A stretch of DNA of 34,325 nucleotides from Streptomyces sp. BR123. Lineage in GTDB: Bacteria > Actinomycetota > Actinomycetes > Streptomycetales > Streptomycetaceae. A model generated the notes under the pieces. The model saw only the letters and a list, made by a program, of their open reading frames with translations, was not told where the DNA came from and did not search any database. The position numbers and the translations under genes are program-made. Below are positions 15,646-22,806 of the stretch, in pieces; within the stretch, counting starts at the first letter, position 1, and each line of letters begins with the position of its first letter. The DNA lies in the NCBI RefSeq assembly GCF_013401435.1, contig NZ_JACBGN010000057.1:1-34325 (forward strand), read 5' to 3'.

Positions 15646-15659
15646 TGATGAATTCATCA
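15646..15659. promoter_or_regulatory. Perfect 14-bp palindrome in the tetR/dioxygenase intergenic region
   Basis: TGATGAATTCATCA is a perfect inverted repeat. A related half-sequence, GAAATCATCA, occurs at 15596-15605 over the operon -10 region. AT-rich palindromes like this are typical TetR-family operators, so the divergent regulator at 15700 may bind here to control both directions. Confidence 0.55.
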
Positions 15660-15687
15660 GGACTGCGATCGTCATCGTCTCCGCGGT

Positions 15688-15693
15688 TAGACT
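15688..15693 (+). promoter_or_regulatory. -10 box for a probably leaderless tetR transcript
   Basis: TAGACT ends six bases before ATG 15700, placing the transcription start at or next to the A of the start codon. No Shine-Dalgarno sequence precedes the ATG. Leaderless mRNAs are common in Streptomyces. A matching -35 box is not clear. Confidence 0.4.
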
Positions 15694-15699
15694 TTGCGT

Positions 15700-16335
15700 A
15701 TGCCTACGTCAGCCCCGCCCAGCAACCGATTCGAGCGGCGTCGCGCCGAGACCCGCGGAGCTCTCGTCCGCGCGGCCCGCCAGATACTCGCCGAGACCGG
15801 GGACACCAGCGTCAGCATCCAGGTGATCGCCGAGCGCGCCGACGTCGGCTTCGGCTCGTTCTACAACCACTTCGACTCGAAGACGGAGCTGTTCGAGGCC
15901 GCGGTGCGGGACGCGCTGGAGGAGTTCGGCCAGACCTTCGACGAGCGCTTGGCCGGGATCGACGACCCCGCGGAGCTCGTCTCGACGAGCTTCCGGCTCA
16001 GCGCCCGCATGGCCGAGTCGCACCCGGAGCTGATGCAGGTGCTGCGCCGCCGGGGCCTGGGCCACATCCACTCGGACAACGGCCTGGCCCGGCGCGCGCT
16101 GCGGGACGTCGAGGTGGGCATGGCCTCCGGCCGCTTCACCGCCGTCGACCCGGTGGTCGCCTTGTCTGTCCTGGGCGGGACCCTGCTGTCCCTGGTGGAG
16201 CTGCGATTCGCCCGGCCCGATGTGGACGGCGACGATGCCGCGGTGAACCTCGCCGAGATGGTCCTGCGCATGCTGGGCGTCCCGCCGGACGACGCCCACG
16301 AGGTCGCCCGGCGCCCCCTCCCCGACCTCGCCTGA
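15700..16335 (+). CDS. TetR/AcrR-family regulator of the ring-cleavage operon
   Basis: A 211-aa regulator. ATG 15700 is chosen over the in-frame TTG 15694. The N-terminal HTH is complete: RRAETRGALVRAARQILAET, SIQVIAERADVGFGSFYNHF, DSKTELFEAAVRD. The C-terminal ligand domain contains FRLSARMAESHPELMQVLRR and GLARRALRDVEVGMASGRF. It is divergent from the dioxygenase operon across 135 bp with two palindromes, the normal arrangement for a repressor released by the pathway substrate or an intermediate. Unlike the second TetR in the island (near 19500), this one has no frameshift. Confidence 0.92.
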   Translation: MPTSAPPSNRFERRRAETRGALVRAARQILAETGDTSVSIQVIAERADVGFGSFYNHFDSKTELFEAAVRDALEEFGQTFDERLAGIDDPAELVSTSFRLSARMAESHPELMQVLRRRGLGHIHSDNGLARRALRDVEVGMASGRFTAVDPVVALSVLGGTLLSLVELRFARPDVDGDDAAVNLAEMVLRMLGVPPDDAHEVARRPLPDLA

Positions 16336-16358
16336 CCGATCCCCGGCGTCCGCTCCCT

Positions 16359-17030
16359 CTACGCGGTGGACGACGAGCTCGGACGGAAGGTGACCGAGTG
16401 GCCGGTGAAGCGGGCGTCGATCCCGTTCTCCGTGGTGGTGACCGAGCGTAGGTGCAGCCCCTTGGTGACGTTCTCCAGCGGGACGGGCTCTTCCAGGGCC
16501 TTGTCGAGCAGCGCCTTCAGGGGCGGGATCAGCTCACCCTGGACCGTACGGACGTCCGTGAAGGCTATGCGGTCGCCCTTCGCCGCCGAGACGGCCGCAC
16601 TCACGGTCACGCCGCCGGCGAGCGGCAGACTGGCCGTCACGTTGATCCGGCCCGGCTCGTCGCCTCGCGACAGGCTCACGCCGAGCACGGCCGACACGTC
16701 CTCGTACGACAGGAACGCGGTCGCCTCGACCCTGCGGGCATGGGACTCGTCGGCGCTCCCCGAGGTCCTCAGACCGTCGAGGCCGACCGACAGCTTCGTC
16801 ACCCAGGGGCCGGGTCGAGCCGTCGGCAGGTATGTCGGGGCAGTGAGGTCGACGTGACTCAGGCTGCCCTCAGCCAGCTGTGTCAGCACGGGGAAGCCCC
16901 TGACGTGCACCGAAGGCCGCTCCGCGGTTCCCATGCCGTCCTGGAACACCTTTGCCATACGGCTCTCCGCACGGGCTGCGGCGACCCGGTCGACAGCGAC
17001 GCCACCGATCAGCAACGACACGAGGGACAC
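16359..17030 (-). CDS. DUF2993 (LmeA-like) protein, 5' end lost or altered
   Basis: About 223 aa from GTG 17030. An N-terminal hydrophobic stretch (SLVSLLIGGVAVDRVA) leads into the DUF2993 pattern AESRMAKVFQDGMGTAERPS, VHVRGFPVLTQLAEGSLSHV and DLTAPTY. In actinobacteria this family includes LmeA, a lipid-binding protein of the cell envelope. The open frame continues upstream as QHREQRIIAV, natural family sequence, but runs straight into the coding sequence of an MFS transporter on the opposite strand. The original start is therefore gone. GTG 17030 would give a protein lacking only a few residues of its signal/anchor, so function may survive. Confidence 0.72.
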   Translation of the reverse strand: MSLVSLLIGGVAVDRVAAARAESRMAKVFQDGMGTAERPSVHVRGFPVLTQLAEGSLSHVDLTAPTYLPTARPGPWVTKLSVGLDGLRTSGSADESHARRVEATAFLSYEDVSAVLGVSLSRGDEPGRINVTASLPLAGGVTVSAAVSAAKGDRIAFTDVRTVQGELIPPLKALLDKALEEPVPLENVTKGLHLRSVTTTENGIDARFTGHSVTFRPSSSSTA

Positions 17031-17033
17031 GGC

Positions 17034-17831
17034 GATGATCCGTTGCTCGCGGTGCTGTTCTTCTTCTTCGGCACCTTCGGTTCGATCTACTACTCCACCC
17101 AGTTCCTGCAGTTCGTTCTCGAGTACAACGCCCTGGAGACCGGCATACGCCTTCTGCCGCTGACCGGAGCCGTCTTCGTCGGCGCCGCGGTCACCGGCAA
17201 GCTGGCCCCGAAGCTGGGCGTGAAGCTGGTCGTGGGCGCCGGCATGGTGATCGGCACGGCGGGCGTCTTCCTGCTCACGCAGATCGAGTCGGGCTCAACG
17301 TACTCGGACTTCCTGACGCCCCTGCTGATGCTCGGCTTCGCGATCGGCCTGAGCCTGTCCCCGGCCACCGACACCATCATGGGCTCCTTCCCCGAGTCCG
17401 AGCTGGGCGTCGGCGGCGGCGCCAACGACACGGCGCTGGAACTCGGCTGCGCATTGGGTATCGCCGTTCTCGGCTCGCTCCTCGCCACGTCCTACAAGGA
17501 CAAGCTGACCGACATGGTCGGCGGTCGCCTCCCGGCCGAGGCGATGGACACCGCCAAGGACTCGGTGGGCGGCGGCCTCGCGGTCGCCGAGCACATCGCC
17601 AAGACCCCGGGCGGTGGCCCCCAGCAGGCTCAGACCCTGATCGAGGCGGTGCACGAGTCCTTCGCCCACGCCATCGCGCACACCAGCCTCATCGGCGCGA
17701 TCATCATGGGCGCCGGCACCCTGATCGTCATTGCCGTGCTGCCCGGCCGCAAGGCCACCGGGAAGCACCGCCAGGAGGAATCGGCGGCGGCGGAAGCAGC
17801 GGCCGAGAGCGAAACCGCGGGCGCCGTCTGA
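17034..17831 (+). pseudogene. MFS drug transporter (DHA2-type), C-terminal half only
   Basis: About 265 codons of a 14-TM DHA2/EmrB-QacA-type exporter. It opens inside a helix (PLLAVLFFFFGTFGSIYYST) and continues QFLQFVLEYNALETGIRLLP, GKLAPKLGVKLVVGAGMVIG, IGLSLSPATDTIMGSFPESE, GVGGGANDTALELGCALGIA and an Ala/Glu-rich tail. The first seven or so helices, and any start codon with ribosome site, are missing. The 5' break falls at about 17030-17045, exactly where the divergent DUF2993 gene loses its start. A single deletion between two divergent genes explains both. It is followed by a clear terminator. Confidence 0.88.
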
Positions 17832-17936
17832 GCCCCACAGGTTCGGCGCGACCCATGACCGCCGACCGGAGGCCGGAAGCCCGATCCGGCCTCCTCCACC
17901 CAGAACGGGCCCCGTGCCTGAGCGGCGCACGGCCCC

Positions 17937-17982
17937 GGACGGTGCCGGGAGGGGACACCCTGCACCGTCCCCGTCCCTTTTT
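17937..17982 (+). terminator. Intrinsic terminator after the MFS fragment
   Basis: Perfect 9-bp arms GGACGGTGC (17937-17945) and GCACCGTCC (17962-17970) are followed by CCGTCCC and five or six T. It can serve the + strand transporter and lies between convergent genes. Confidence 0.75.
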
Positions 17983-18824
17983 CACGGGTGCGGTGTTTCC
18001 TGTATGCCGTCGACCGGGGGGCTCACGGTGCGTTTCCTGCGGAGTTTCTCCGCGACGTCGTGTGCCCCGGCCGGGTCGTAGACCGTTGTCGTTCTGGCCG
18101 GCGAGTACAGCGCGGCGCCGCGGGGCGTGAACGTGTAAGTGTCGATGCCGTGGCGGACGACCAGCTCATCGACCTCGTTGGCGGGCACCTGCCACAGAGC
18201 GGCCAGGCGTGCTTCCGAGTACCACTCGTCGGGGCACACGAAGCTGCGGTCGATCTCCGTTTGGTGCTCCACCGCTATGCCGGCCGGGCCGAGTTGACCG
18301 GTCAGCCAGTCGAGCAGTGCCTCCGCGCCGACTCGGGACATCGGGCCCAGAGTTCCCGGCTTGCACTTCACCGTCCCTCCGCGCATGTGCAGCACCACTT
18401 CGAGCGACTTTCGCTGGCCCGCTTTGAACTGTTCGGAAAGGACGACGCGCTTCAGATCAGCCGCGGCAACGGTGGAGGAACGCAGGAAGTACGCGATCAC
18501 GAGTTGCTTCGTACTCCCGTGAGGGCGGAACTCGATCCACCGCACCTTTTCGGTCAACGTCATGAACATCACGGCCGGGACGACCACGGTTATGGCCAGG
18601 GCTATCAGCCCAAGGGCAACCCAGAGGATGGCCCAGGAACCGATGCCCAGGGCGACCCCCAGGATCGGTATCAGGAAGGGGACCGCCATCACCGGCGGTA
18701 TAAGGACGCCGGTGACGACGTCGGTACCGAGTTCCAGGACTCGACGTGGCACGAACACCAGCCGCTCACCCGCTGCGGTCGCCGATACAACTCCCGCCAA
18801 TGAGTTCGCACTTGGGGTGGTCAT
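17982..18824 (-). CDS. Hypothetical membrane protein, 280 aa
   Basis: I recognise no family. ATG 18824 opens a frame with good codon use. Two adjacent membrane helices lie at about 38-60 (GVLIPPVMAVPFLIPILGVA) and 62-90 (GSWAILWVALGLIALAITVV). A cytoplasmic domain follows, including KVRWIEFRPHGSTKQLVIAY and KRVVLSEQFKAGQRKSLEVV, which looks like a PH-type beta-rich fold, and a second domain VCPDEWYSEARLAALWQVPA followed by NEVDELVVRHGIDTYTF. The stop overlaps the T-run of the terminator of the convergent MFS fragment. It seems intact, unlike most of its neighbours in the island. Confidence 0.7.
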   Translation of the reverse strand: MTTPSANSLAGVVSATAAGERLVFVPRRVLELGTDVVTGVLIPPVMAVPFLIPILGVALGIGSWAILWVALGLIALAITVVVPAVMFMTLTEKVRWIEFRPHGSTKQLVIAYFLRSSTVAAADLKRVVLSEQFKAGQRKSLEVVLHMRGGTVKCKPGTLGPMSRVGAEALLDWLTGQLGPAGIAVEHQTEIDRSFVCPDEWYSEARLAALWQVPANEVDELVVRHGIDTYTFTPRGAALYSPARTTTVYDPAGAHDVAEKLRRKRTVSPPVDGIQETPHP

Positions 18825-18953
18825 GAATCAAGTGTAGGCAGGAGACGACAAATTGGTAAGGACCTGGACAAGGCAGCTCCGCGCCGCGCCGCAGGCATCC
18901 GCCGGGGCTTCGGCTTCCGCAACGCCGACGCGGTCCAACAGCCGTGCTGCGAC

Positions 18954-19578
18954 TCAGCTATCGGCGATGGCCTCCGCCGCGATCGCGGCGGCCACGTCAT
19001 CGACCACGAGGCGTGCCTGTTTCTCCGGCACACCGGCCGCGATGAGCGTGGCGACGGCCGTACGCGTCCCGTCGTCCTCCAGCGCGCCGGTGTTGACCTC
19101 TTCCAGCAGGGCGACCGTCATCCCCTCCAGGCCGGCACCCATGACCGCGGGCGGCAGGTGGGAGTGGAAGACGCCGTCCCGCTGCCCCCGGTCCAGAATG
19201 GCGGTGACCTTGACGCGGGCGGGCTCAAGGATCTTGGTGACCCGTTCCATGCCCAGGTCCCGCTGGGCCAGCGCCAGGAGCATCCGGTACCGGTCGCCCA
19301 CCGGCCACATCGACATCGAGAAGCGCGCGAGCGCCCGCTCGGCCGGGTCCGCCGCCTTCACCCCGGCTGCCGCGGCGGCCCGGAGAGCCTCGGCGGCCTC
19401 CTCGGCCAGCGCCTCCAGGAGCGCCGCCCGGCCGGGGAAGTGCCCGAAAAGAGTGCGCCTGACGAGCGGAGGCGCGCGCCAGCTCCTCCAGAGTGGTGTC
19501 GGGCTTCCGCCCGAGCTCCTGGCGCGCGGTGGCCAGGATGCGCGCCCGGTTGGACCGTGCATTGCGTCGCTGCGGCAC
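18954..19578 (-). pseudogene. TetR-family regulator with a frameshift in the HTH
   Basis: GTG 19578 starts PQRRNARSNRARILATARQE, LGRKPDTTLEELARA, a normal TetR N-terminus. The continuing HTH, VRRTLFGHFPGRAALLEALA, lies in another frame and runs on to the stop at 18954 (C-terminal domain: ALARFSMSMWPVGDRYRMLL, DRGQRDGVFHSHLPPAVMGA). The frame changes near 19471-19480 in the alternating GCGCGCGCC run, and the AAGV turn of the HTH is also shortened. As written, no full regulator is made. A sequencing or assembly slip in this GC run cannot be excluded, though the missing turn residues argue for a real lesion. Confidence 0.8.
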
Positions 19579-19587
19579 ACGGCTGGT

Positions 19588-20222
19588 CGCGCAGCGCCGA
19601 CTCTCCGGCCTTCTTCTCGACAGGACGGCCGGTCAGGGCCCGCACGTTCGCGGAGCGCGGCGCGGCCGAGATGTTGGCGCCGTGGTCGCCGTAGCGCATC
19701 GCGGCCATGGAGTGGAACGCCTCGCCAAGGAGGTGGTGGTTGGCGGCGGCCAGGGTCTCCACGGCCGGTGGCAGCGGGCGTCCCACACGGGTGAGGCCTT
19801 GGCGGCGGCGCGGGCGGCCAGCCCGGTGAGCTGGAGCTGCTGGTCGCTCTGGCGGGGCTGCTTGTCCAACAGGTCCTGGAGTTTGGCGTACTCGGCGATG
19901 TTCCCGAAGGGAAGGGTGGGGTGGTTGACGAGGAGGAAGTCCTGGGTGGTGCGGCCGTCGTCGAGGGCCCGGGGGCCGGGCGCGCCGACGACCTTGATGG
20001 CGATGCCGCGCTGGACGGGTACCTGGTCGGAGCGCAGGTCGCCGGGGGCGGAGGAGAAGCGGACGATCACCGGGTAGGTGGCCGGTTCGGCGAAGAGCCT
20101 CTGAGTCAGGTGGGAGGGGAGATCGGAGTGGATGCGCAGTTCGCCGGCGAGGACGCCGTGACTCTTGGCGTGGGCGTCGCGCAGGCCGTGCCGGTGTTTG
20201 TCGGCGACCAGCACGGCCGTGG
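19588..20222 (-). pseudogene. Catalase-family gene remnant, truncated at both ends and frameshifted
   Basis: On the minus strand from about 20222: [79 protein letters not shown] and TTQDFLLVNHPTLPFGNIAE. This is the heme-dependent catalase-like family. A frame change near 19780-19800 is followed by GRPLPPAVETLAAANHHLLG, EAFHSMAAMRYGDHGANISA and NVRALTGRPVEKKAGESALR. The sequence stops abruptly at about 19588, ten bases before the tetR remnant start. The usual first 40 residues and last 120 or so are missing. Confidence 0.85.
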
Positions 20223-20243
20223 ACCGGCCACGGACTGGACGTC

Positions 20244-20262
20244 GACCACATTGCGACCACCA
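20244..20262 (+). promoter_or_regulatory. Candidate integrase arm-type site, right end of the island
   Basis: GACCACATTGCGACCACCA contains two CGACCAC repeats 11 bp apart (20243-20249, 20254-20260). It matches the inverted motif at 11316-11298 at 16 of 19 positions. It lies about 70 bp inside the core repeat. In an excised circle the two motifs would flank the core as inverted arms. Confidence 0.5.
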
Positions 20263-20280
20263 TGGCTCAGTGCGCGCAAA

Positions 20281-20406
<126 letters not shown>

Positions 20407-20523
20407 TTGTGCTCCGGCGGGCTTCCCACTTGGGGTTCTGCCGTCCCGGCGGCACATGCAGAACATTACCCCACGTTGAGGGGTGTGTATGCACGGGTAT
20501 TCGTCGGGGGGCAGGATGGCCGC

Positions 20524-21009
20524 ATGGACGGACGGGACCGGGACGCCGGCGGGCGGGCGCGTAGTGCGCGGCCGCGGGACGGGCTGGGGCGGCCGCTGCC
20601 CTACGGGGAGCCCGGCGTACCGCGCCAGCCCGAGGGGGTGGTGAGGACGCCGGCCGAGACGGTCGGGGAGGCGCAGCGGCTGCTGGACGCGGGGATGCCG
20701 TTCCACGCGCACGAGGTGTTCGAGGACGCCTGGAAGTCCGGGCCCGCGCCGGACGCGCCGCTGTGGCGCGGACTCGCGCAGCTGGCGGTCGGCCTGACCC
20801 ATGCCGCGCGCGGGAACGCCGTGGGCGGGGCGCGGCTGCTGCGGCGCGGGGCCGACGCCCTGGACACCGCCCCGGTTGCGGAGGCGTACGGGATCGACCT
20901 GCCGGGGCTGGTCGTGTGGGCGCGGGAGCTGGCGCGGCGCGTCGAGGCCGGGGAGCCGGTCGACGCCGCGGCCCATGCCCCGCGGCTCGTCCCCGCGCCG
21001 CAGTCCTGA
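20524..21009 (+). CDS. DUF309-domain protein
   Basis: A 161-aa cytoplasmic protein. ATG 20524 has AGGA seven bases upstream. The helical DUF309 core spans about 45-125: GEAQRLLDAGMPFHAHEVFE, DAWKSGPAPDAPLWRGLAQL, AVGLTHAARGNAVGGARLL. The conserved HEVFEDAWK motif is intact. Family function is unknown; the HExxE-like helix pattern suggests a small ligand or metal site but that is speculation. First gene on the tRNA-proximal chromosome side. Confidence 0.88.
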   Translation: MDGRDRDAGGRARSARPRDGLGRPLPYGEPGVPRQPEGVVRTPAETVGEAQRLLDAGMPFHAHEVFEDAWKSGPAPDAPLWRGLAQLAVGLTHAARGNAVGGARLLRRGADALDTAPVAEAYGIDLPGLVVWARELARRVEAGEPVDAAAHAPRLVPAPQS

Positions 21010-21080
21010 GCGGAATCGGAGGTCCGGTGCGCCGGTGCGGTACCGCGACCCGCACGGCCCGCGGTTCTCCAGCGGAGCGC

Positions 21081-21497
21081 TCAGGCCTCCTGGGCCGGGG
21101 CCGGGGCCGGCGCCGGCTGGAGGAGGTCCCAGCGGTTGCCGTACAGGTCCTCGAAGACCGCGACCGAGCCGTACGCCTCGTGGCGCGGCTCCTCCAGGAA
21201 GCGGACGCCCGCCGCCGTCATGCGGGCGTGGTCGCGGGCGAAGTCGTCGGTGTGGAGGAAGAAGCCGACGCGGCCGCCGGTCTGGTCGCCGACCCGGGCC
21301 CGCTGGGCCTCGTCCTTGGCCCGGGCCAGCAGCAGCGCGGATTCGGCGGCGCCCCCGGGGCGGACCACGACCCAGCGGGAGCCGTCGGGGCGCGGGGTGT
21401 CCTCGACGAGCGTGAAGCCGAGCGCGCGGGTGTAGAAGTCGACGGCCTCGTCGTAGTCGTGGACCAGGAGGGCGGTGAGGGCGATGTGTGCGGACAT
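21081..21497 (-). CDS. VOC-family (glyoxalase/bleomycin resistance-type) protein
   Basis: A 138-aa single-domain pair of beta-alpha-beta-beta-beta modules: LTALLVHDYDEAVDFYTRAL, GFTLVEDTPRPDGSRWVVVR, VGFFLHTDDFARDHARMTAA, GVRFLEEPRHEAYGSVAVFE and DLYGNRWDLLQP. The C-terminal DxYGNxWDL is the family hallmark. ATG 21497 follows directly on the remnant of a lutC gene ending at 21503. The substrate is unknown. The short Pro/Ala repeat at the C-terminus is probably disordered. Confidence 0.9.
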   Translation of the reverse strand: MSAHIALTALLVHDYDEAVDFYTRALGFTLVEDTPRPDGSRWVVVRPGGAAESALLLARAKDEAQRARVGDQTGGRVGFFLHTDDFARDHARMTAAGVRFLEEPRHEAYGSVAVFEDLYGNRWDLLQPAPAPAPAQEA

Positions 21498-21502
21498 GCG
21501 TC

Positions 21503-21990
21503 CTATTGTGCGGAGGCGGCGGCCGGGACGACGTCCCGGGTCCGGGGGCCCGGGCACGCCCTTCACCCGGTCGAGTTCGATGTCGCTCGTGGCGGAGGGG
21601 CCGGAGATCCGGGTCAGCGGGCGGGCCGGTCGAGGCGCCCGAGCGACGGGGGGCGGAGTCCACCGGCTGTCCGGGGCGCGCACCAAGCGGATGCGGTGGT
21701 CGGGGACGAGCGTGACGCGCCGGCGGTTCTGGTCGGTGCTGCCGTCCGGACCGTCGCGGTCTGCGCGAGGGCGAGGGCGCGGCCGGTGACCACGCTGTCG
21801 ACGGCACCCGGTGAGGTCGGGGACGGGGACGCGCTGCTGCCGGGCGGCGCCGAGCCGGTGCGCGGGCAGGCCCGGCGGGACGAGGATCGTGCGCGCCCCG
21901 GTCGGCCAGGAGTTCCGCGAGGCGAGAAGGGCGGGGAGGCCGGCTTCGTGGGCGCGGCGGACCCGGGGCCGGCCCGGTGCGCGGGTACGG
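21503..21990 (-). pseudogene. lutC: Lactate-utilisation LutC / LUD-domain remnant with several frameshifts
   Basis: Segments of LutC occur in order across three frames: SRLAELLADRGA, then TILVPPGLPAHRLGAARQQR and VPVPDLTG, then AVDSVVTGRALALAQTATV, then DGSTDQNRR and TLVPDHRIRLVRAPDS. After a further gap comes SGPSATSDIELDRVKGV, then the C-terminal GPRTRDVV with a stop at 21503-21505. GPSATSDIELxRVxGVHGPRxLxV is the LUD-domain signature. At least three frame changes are required and the N-terminal third is not visible. LutA and LutB are not nearby. Confidence 0.78.
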
Positions 21991-22047
21991 CGCGTCATGG
22001 ACGCAGGTGACGCACAGGGCGGCGCCCACGGGGGGCAGAATAGCCGC

Positions 22048-22800
22048 GTGAAGAAGTTCTCAGTGATCGGCATAGGCGCGGGCGACCCGGACCACCTGAC
22101 CCTGCAGGCGGTCAAGGCGATCGGTGCGGCGGACGCGTTCCTCATCCTGGAGAAGGGCGAGGAGAAGGCGGACCTGACCGGGCTGCGGCGCGAGATGCTC
22201 ACCGCGCACGCCCGCCCCGGCCACCGGCTCGTGGAGGGCCGCGACCCGGACCGGGACCGGACCCCGGCCGCGTACGCGCCGACGGTCGACGGCTGGCGCA
22301 GCGCGCGGGCGGAGATTTTCGAGCGGTTCGTCGCCGAGGACCTCGCGGACGGCGAGACCGGTGCGTTCCTGGTGTGGGGCGACCCCTCGCTGTACGACTC
22401 GACCCTGGCGATCCTCGACGAGGTGCTGGAGCGGGGCCGGGTGGCCTTCGAGCACGAGGTCGTCCCCGGCGTCAGCAGTATCTCCTCGCTGCTGGCCCGG
22501 CACCGCACCACCCTGAACCGGGTGGGGCGGCCGGTCCAGATCACCACCGGCCGGCGGCTGGCCGAGGGCTGGCCCGCGGACGCGGACGACGTGGTGGTGA
22601 TGCTGGACGCGCGGCACGCCTTCACGGCCCACCTGGACCAGGACCTGTACATCTACTGGGGCGCCTACGTCGGCACCCCGGACGAGATCCTGGTGCAGGG
22701 GAAGCTGGCGGAGGTCGCCGGCCGGATCGAGGAGCTCCGGACCGAGGCCCGCGCCCGCAAGGGCTGGATCATGGACACGTACCTGCTCAGGCGCGGCTGA
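22048..22800 (+). CDS. cobF: Precorrin-6A synthase (deacetylating)
   Basis: A 250-aa SAM-dependent methyltransferase of the aerobic cobalamin pathway, which methylates C-1 and releases acetate to form precorrin-6A. GTG 22048 gives KKFSVIGIGAGDPDHLTLQA, the tetrapyrrole methylase start. Further motifs are GAFLVWGDPSLYDSTLAIL (the GDP loop), EVVPGVSSISSLLARHRTTL, LDARHAFTAHLDQDLYIYWG and the C-terminal KGWIMDTYLLRRG. The length agrees with CobF. No other cob gene is in the window; a stand-alone cobF is usual in actinomycetes. A GGGGG-type site lies about ten bases before the start. Confidence 0.92.
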   Translation: MKKFSVIGIGAGDPDHLTLQAVKAIGAADAFLILEKGEEKADLTGLRREMLTAHARPGHRLVEGRDPDRDRTPAAYAPTVDGWRSARAEIFERFVAEDLADGETGAFLVWGDPSLYDSTLAILDEVLERGRVAFEHEVVPGVSSISSLLARHRTTLNRVGRPVQITTGRRLAEGWPADADDVVVMLDARHAFTAHLDQDLYIYWGAYVGTPDEILVQGKLAEVAGRIEELRTEARARKGWIMDTYLLRRG

Positions 22801-22806
22801 GGCCGG

